Origin: Klebsormidium nitens | Lineage: Eukaryota > Streptophyta > Klebsormidiophyceae > Klebsormidiales > Klebsormidiaceae | Assembly (NCBI GenBank): GCA_000708835.1 | Contig: DF237385.1 | Location: forward strand, 1 to 64,000 | Direction: 5' to 3' | Length of the DNA: 64,000 nucleotides | In this document: piece after piece, positions 58,369 through 64,000 of the stretch | Layout of the letters: the number at the start of each line of letters is the position of its first letter | How positions within the stretch are numbered: position 1 is the stretch's first letter | Made by a program: the position numbers and the translations under genes | Notes under the pieces: model-generated | Told to the model about the DNA's origin: nothing | Database searches by the model: none | The model's input: the letters and a program-made list of their open reading frames with translations, nothing else

Positions 58369-61300
58369 ATGGGTACCGAGCGGATCTCCCGCGGGTCTGT
58401 TGAGGAGTCAGCAGAGGGGCTGGAAGAGGCGATGCGAGAAATGGGGATGGGGCACGAAGAGGAGAGCAGCTGCCACGACTCGCACACATACGGGTACCGC
58501 TACACTTCACCGGAGGAGCGGGCAGAGACCAAGTTCCAGAGAAAGTGAGCTGCTTTCCCAGGGGTCAGGTTAGTTGGTGAAAGCGCAGAAAACTGTCGAA
58601 ATCAGGCAATGATTCTCTGGATAGACGACTGGCAACTACTTTCTGTTCAGGAGATCGTTCAATACGAAGTTCGAGTATTGAAGAGATTGAAAATTGAACG
58701 AGCTTGGGATGTTTACGTCAGCCAGAGTAGGACCTTCCTCAGAAACACAGACTGAGCCGGGTCCAGACATCGCAAGTTGCGTTGCAAAACCGCTCATCAA
58801 GCACTGACAAGCAGCCGAAAGCATTCTGATGAACACTTTGGAGTGGGGAGGACATAACCTGAAGAGTCTTGTGTGTCTGAAACAGACATGATTTCCTTCG
58901 AGCACTTTACTTTGCACTCGTTGGGATGCAGACATTATGTCCAGGGCCACATCAATCTTGGAATGGTATGAAAGGAGTCGGTTACAAGACCTTCGACGGA
59001 TGATACCATTCTGACAAGTATCAACGAAAACAGGGAATGAAGCACATTCAAGAGCTATCAAACAGGCATCAGTCCAAGACAACGAAGCGGACAACGTCTT
59101 CGCATTAATCTAACAGCCCTTTTTTCTTTCGCAGGGCCACATGGGAGTGGCTCAAAAAGGTCGGCTTCAAGATCTTCGACGGAAGCAGCCTGACGTCCAT
59201 CTCGCTTCCGGTCAAGGTCTTCGAGCCGCGCTCATTTCTGGAGCGGTTAGCGGACAACTGGGCATATATTGACTACCTTCGAAGAGCAGCAGAACAGACC
59301 GACCCGCTGGAGAGATTCAAGTGAGTCAGGCAACCTCGGACGCGAACATGACGCGAGCGTCGATGCACAGATTCGATACAGTTCCACCGATATGGAGATA
59401 AGGAGCCGAATCGAGTTGCATCTGAACTTGGAAAGCTAAACTAGGGGTGTCAGTTCACGAAGAGAGAAACCCTGCCAGGAGCTTGAAGGGCGGACGTACA
59501 AGGGAAATCAGCCCGAGGAGGACAGTTTATCTGAAGGTCTTTTCTATCGGGAAACTCTGAAAGCAAGTATGTACGTCCCTACTCAGAGATGTATTTTGAG
59601 GCGTGGTCAGCCTGCGTTTCTCAAGGACGACTCTGTCTGAATGGCGAATCATTCAGAATTCGACTGTCGCTGGTGAAGTTTTGCCGGACGCTGAGAACGA
59701 CCCTTTCCGAGAATCTGAATGGGTTGCCCTAAAGACCAAAACTGCTCTGCAGGCTGATCATCGCGTTCGTCGTGTCTGGGTTGAGCAAGCAGACCGGCCA
59801 GAGCAAGCCGTTCAACCCCATCCTGGGAGAGACGTATCAGGTCAGGATGCACATAACTCAAACTGAGGCTGACTCGCTCGCTAGACCCAGCAGCTTTGTT
59901 ATAAAAGAGCTGGACTTGATTGCATGTGCTCCAAGTTGTTGTCGTGCCTCGACACTACGACATTCTCTACAGCGTTTTACTTGCCAGCCCCTCCGTTACC
60001 ATGTGTAAATCCTCGTTGAGTAGCCTGCGAAATCTGCGAACTTGATCCATCGAATGTAGTCCAAATACGTCCTTGTCTCTACTTGAGACTGCCATGTCTC
60101 GATCCTAGGGTCTGATTCCCAACCTCTCGACAGGCGACCTTCGAGGGGGGTATCACCGTGTACTGCGAGCAGACCAGCCACCACCCCCCCATCAGCAGAT
60201 GGGAGGTTCGCGACTCCCAGGGTCGGTTTGATTACACCGGAGACGGTTCGTGGACTGCCCACATAAGGGCGAACACGGCGAAGGGTCACCAGGAGGGAGT
60301 GAACCGGTTGCACTTCACGGCAGACGATGCAGAGGTGGGCGGTCGGTTGGATCGACCGGGGTTTGATTCGACCAAGTGAAAGTGGTTAAGAATAATTCGA
60401 GCATGGCTGATGCACTAAATTGAGTAGACAGACAAGAATGTTACGCGCCCGCCCGCATCGTTTCAGTTCTCTTTTGTCTTGACGCGTTTCAAAGCATGCT
60501 CCATTGCCCCGAACTTTCAGTCCCCTAGCTTGCCGCTTTCCGCTTCCGTGGTTCCGCGTCTCACTACTCCGCTAGGGACTTTCTCCGTCCCGTTCCGTCT
60601 GCCTTGGGATTTCCTTTCTTTGATTTTGGTTCCGTCCAACGTCGATGCCGTTTCTCGCGCTTTCTGAACGGCCCTAGCTTGTTCCGCCACTCCAGGCTCG
60701 CGCGACTCTATTACGTACATCTTGCTTTGTCCGCACCTCTCCGTTCCGCTCTCGCCCATCGAGCCGGAATCATTCCGTTCCGCAGGTGACATGGGATCTG
60801 CCGGCGATCCACCTCAAGAACGTCATGTGGGGCGAGCGCACCCTGTTGTACACTGGAGAAATGCATTTTGAGGATAAGAAGAACGGGCTCAGGTAATCGT
60901 CTCTGATAGACCTGCAAATTACTTAGTCAAACACAATGAAAAGAACAAGGACATATTTCGTACCAAGTTAATCTGCACGAACCGTGAAAGCAGATGAATT
61001 TCCTAAAGCTGGTCCTGAGAATCGCGCATCAATGCCTGAAAGCGAACGTAAAAGGATGCATCCGCACCAGCGACTTTCTTGCCGGAGTCTGACTATGACG
61101 GTCGCCCGTTAGGACGGGGTCGTATCAAGCTTGCGGCGATCAACTGAAAAGTTCTTTACCAGCCCGCCGGCTTTATAGCAAATTCGAGCCTCTTTCACCA
61201 ACTCGAGATGCGAGATTTTGCAGCTGCGAGCTGGTCTTCGACCCAGACGCGAAAACGGGGGGCTACTTCGCGCGCATGTTCAAGGGGAAGACGTGCCCCG

Positions 61301-62336
61301 ACCTGCTGCGGGGGGATATCTTCCAGTCCAAGCCCGAGGCTTCGGGGAGCACCCCCGGAGCGAAGCAAAAAGCTGGAACGGTGGAGGGGGTCTGGCTGTC
61401 GCACTTGGACATAGAAAAGGAAAGGTGAGCATGTTTCACGGGATCCAAACTGCCATTCCTGAGATTTATGTTTGTTAAGTGGTAGAGGCAAGAAAGTGCA
61501 AAAACGGTGGACGTCTCGACAATCGAACTCGCGCAAGCCCTTATGTACCATGGTTAACAAGATTTCCCTGAGTCCAGGTCGCAACAACCAATGGCCAGGA
61601 TTAGGACCGGTATCAAATATTCTCCACTCCTGCCCACCCAACTTAGACTTGACACTAACTGTGCCTAAAGAAAGATTGCCAATGTCTTTTTTCTCTGCAA
61701 AGAGCCTGCCACAAAGGATTGGCTCAGATTAGAGGCCGATACCGTGGAGTCGCCTGACGGTTTTCAAACCGCTTTTAAACCCGCAGGGTTTGGGACATTC
61801 GGAGGGCGCACTCGCACAAGCCGACGCCCGTGGATGACCCGCTGCCCACCGACTGCCGCTTCCGACAGGACCTCATTGCGTTGAAGAACAAAGACTACGA
61901 GGAGGCGCAAATGTAAGCGCTTTTGGTGGTCGATTCTGAAAGCATTTCAGTTGGTGAAAACCGATTCAACTCCAGTCTTCGTCTGTCGACGGCCTTCCAG
62001 AAAAGGCAGGCTCTCCACGCGGTTTCACAGCGGCACACAAGTCTCAGAGTAAGATGAACCTACTTGCAATACCTTGGAGTAGAGTTGAAAGTTATTTTCT
62101 AATCAAGTCGTAGAAAGATTCTTATTAACGCCGCGCTTGGCACCTTTGTGTGCAGGTGGAAGGAGAAACTTGAACAGAAGCAAAGAGAGGATGAAGCCAG
62201 GCGGAAGAGGAGCGTCGATTCGACAACCGGCAGCCAGCGCCAGAGGTCCAGTACTTCAAAGCGGAACTCGTGGAAAACACTCAACTGCATACACACGCCT
62301 GCTCAAGTCAACACAGAGCCAATCATTTCGGAGTAG
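58369..62336 (+). CDS. Oxysterol-binding protein-related protein (short ORP, ORD domain only)
   Basis: Eight exons join in phase to 421 residues: 58369-58544, 59135-59320, 59753-59840, 60134-60334, 60786-60892, 61224-61424, 61787-61912 and 62156-62336. The ATG at 58369 is in frame with MGTERISRGSVEESAEGLEE. The ORD lipid-binding domain is clear: VGFKIFDGSSLTSISLPVKV, EPRSFLERLADNW, KPFNPILGETYQ, the EQTSHHPPIS signature whose histidines contact phosphoinositide, NVMWGERTLLYTGEM, and KNKDYEEAQMWKEKLEQKQR near the end. There is no PH domain or ankyrin region, as in the short plant ORP3/4 class. Such proteins move sterols and PI4P between ER and other membranes at contact sites. Confidence 0.95.
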
Positions 62337-63803
62337 GACGGCACGAGGTAGAACGGGAGATTCTTCGAGACGATGAGACGCTAGCGCTTGGCGCTTGATT
62401 GGCGCTATACTGAGGATTGAACACAATGCAAGATATTTGTTGCTAAGCAAGTGACAGGCATTGCATAGTCATGTTAAGCTAGGCGAGTATGAGGCAACGC
62501 GACGGTACAACAATCATGTACGCAAAAGATAATGAAAAGGCATGTGCAATATCCATTTTGGATGCTGATACAATCCGTGGGAACACCGTGCATCCGATCG
62601 ATTTATAAGCGTTGAAGCTAGCTCTTGAATGTTCAGAGTCAGGCGCGCAATCATCACGTGGTGTGTTCAGAACCCGGTCGGACTCCTCTCAGTGCGCGGT
62701 ACGTCAGGATAGGAGCTGGCGCAGCATGAATCTTACATGTTGTCATGTTTCGCATCAAGACGGTTGCTTNNNNNNNNNNNNNNNNNNNNNNNNNNNNNNN
62801 NNNNNNNNNNNNNNNNNNNNNNNNNNNNNNNNNNNNNNNNNNNNNNNNNNNNNNNNNNNNNNNNNNNNNNNNNNNNNNNNNNNNNNNNNNNNNNNNNNNN
62901 NNNNNNNNNNNNNNNNNNNNNNNNNNNNNNNNNNNNNNNNNNNNNNNNNNNNNNNNNNNNNNNNNNNNNNNNNNNNNNNNNNNNNNNNNNNNNNNNNNNN
63001 NNNNNNNNNNNNNNNNNNNNNNNNNNNNNNNNNNNNNNNNNNNNNNNNNNNNNNNNNNNNNNNNNNNNNNNNNNNNNNNNNNNNNNNNNNNNNNNNNNNN
63101 NNNNNNNNNNNNNNNNNNNNNNNNNNNNNNNNNNNNNNNNNNNNNNNNNNNNNNNNNNNNNNNNNNNNNNNNNNNNNNNNNNNNNNNNNNNNNNNNNNNN
63201 NNNNNNNNNNNNNNNNNNNNNNNNNNNNNNNNNNNGTTGCAGACATGAGCGCGCTGCAACAGCAACTGCACTTGCATGCATGCATGCCCAACATGCCACT
63301 GATGAATTCTACGTTGAGGATCGTCGTTACTGATGGGGCACGTCCATTGAATGCGGTATACGCGCGGCGGCCTGCATCAATCCTTACTCTGACATCGGTT
63401 GGGGAGCGAATTACTCTCCATGCAGTTCAAAGATCCTTGATTTGCTTCTGAGCCTAGAGCTACTGATGAACGAGACAGTCTGCACTCAAATGCACCCTGT
63501 TGTGCGAGCAATCGTTTTCAGCACTGCTTCCATCCCCTCCGATTGAAGGTTGGTACACTGACAGGTTCTACCTCGTTCAACCGTTGAACAACTTTGCAAC
63601 GCATAACATCCAGGACACTTCAATCACAATCTCCAAATCATTGTCAATCATTGTCGTATACATAACTGGTATTTGCCTGTGCCTATCCTCTTAAGCTCCT
63701 GTGGTAAGCACGGAATCTCATCTTTGTTGGAAGCCTGCAAGGTGACTATTCACTTTTTCCAGTCAAGGCAAATAAGTTAGAGCACAAGGTCCCTCGGAAA
63801 GAA
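62337..63803. other. Spacer with a 466-base assembly gap
   Basis: The 3' side of the ORP gene (+) and the methyltransferase gene (-). N bases fill 62770-63235. No exon is supported on either side; frames spanning the Ns are artefacts. A TGCATGCATGCATGC run lies at 63273-63287. Confidence 0.55.
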
Positions 63804-64000
63804 TCAATGCTGGCTACTCTGAGACGGGGCAGGGCCAGAAACCGCTCTCTTCTTGAAAAGATAATGTGAGACGATCCACTCCTCTCCGTTCTTGTAATTG
63901 AACAGCTCAGCCACGGCGATGTAGAATGTCCGCCAATAGACGACCCACTTCGTGACCTGCAGATACAAGTCGAGGGAGTCATTAAAATCCTGGATAGTGA
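63804..64000 (-). CDS. Coclaurine N-methyltransferase/CFAS-like methyltransferase, C-terminal end only
   Basis: The last exon runs 63956-63804 after a CTGCAG acceptor and stops at 63806-63804. It reads [18 protein letters not shown], then [18 protein letters not shown] and a short Ser/Pro tail. The W-R-T-F-x-IAVAELF-x-Y-x-NGEEW pattern is the conserved end of plant cyclopropane-synthase-like SAM methyltransferases such as coclaurine N-methyltransferase. Bases 63957-64000 are probably intron. The rest of the gene lies beyond the right edge, so substrate cannot be assessed. Confidence 0.85.
   Translation of the reverse strand, partial: TIQDFNDSLDLYLQVTKWVVYWRTFYIAVAELFNYKNGEEWIVSHYLFKKRAVSGPAPSQSSQH

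Noticed and set aside
62612-63451. Long frames spanning the second N gap
   Set aside because: They are open only because N codons contain no stops.

Overview
This window is nuclear DNA of a eukaryote in the plant lineage, most likely a streptophyte (charophyte) green alga of the Klebsormidium type. The genes are intron-rich with standard GT-AG splicing. The set combines a dirigent-like barrel protein, plant-style ATG101, an EDEM/MNS-type mannosidase and a coclaurine-N-methyltransferase-like enzyme with CFAP96, a cilium protein lost from seed plants. The genus is inferred from this mix and was not tested by any search. Only short ORFs appear in a raw six-frame view because most exons are 30 to 250 bases, so the gene models were built by joining exons whose splice sites, phases and protein families agree.

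Layout, left to right: a dirigent-like secreted protein (+, to 3563); a large EDEM/GH47 mannosidase gene (-, 15759 to 5674); a secreted or membrane protein with a degenerate GPS-like segment and one transmembrane helix (+, 17476-21460); ATG101 (-, 26334 to 22899); a 940-bp piggyBac-like non-autonomous transposon (26727-27666); a weak spliced candidate (-, 28432 to 27826); an MYND zinc-finger gene with an assembly gap and frameshifts (+, 29783-33410); a long unknown CxxC/coiled-coil protein (-, 41521 to 35223); an inverted-repeat element (42645-42884); a FUS/TAF15-like RNA-binding protein (+, 43250-47567); a weak membrane-protein candidate (-, 50416 to 49552); CFAP96 (-, 56016 to 51961); an oxysterol-binding-protein-related protein (+, 58369-62336); and the C-terminal end of a methyltransferase gene (-, 63804 to the right edge). 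The genes are functionally unrelated and sit as ordinary eukaryotic neighbours, mostly alternating in strand, with 1-4 kb spacers rich in CATGCA motifs.

The most notable signal cuts across genes. In at least eight places, in six genes, a short tandem duplication spans an exon-intron boundary. It copies intron tail plus exon head upstream of a real acceptor, or exon tail plus intron head downstream of a real donor. The extreme case is exon 5 of the mannosidase, with about six acceptor-type copies on one side and four donor-type copies on the other. In every gene model the exon-proximal splice site is the one that preserves the protein, so these duplications would be spliced out and would lengthen introns without changing the product. 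This looks like a recurrent mode of intron growth in this genome.
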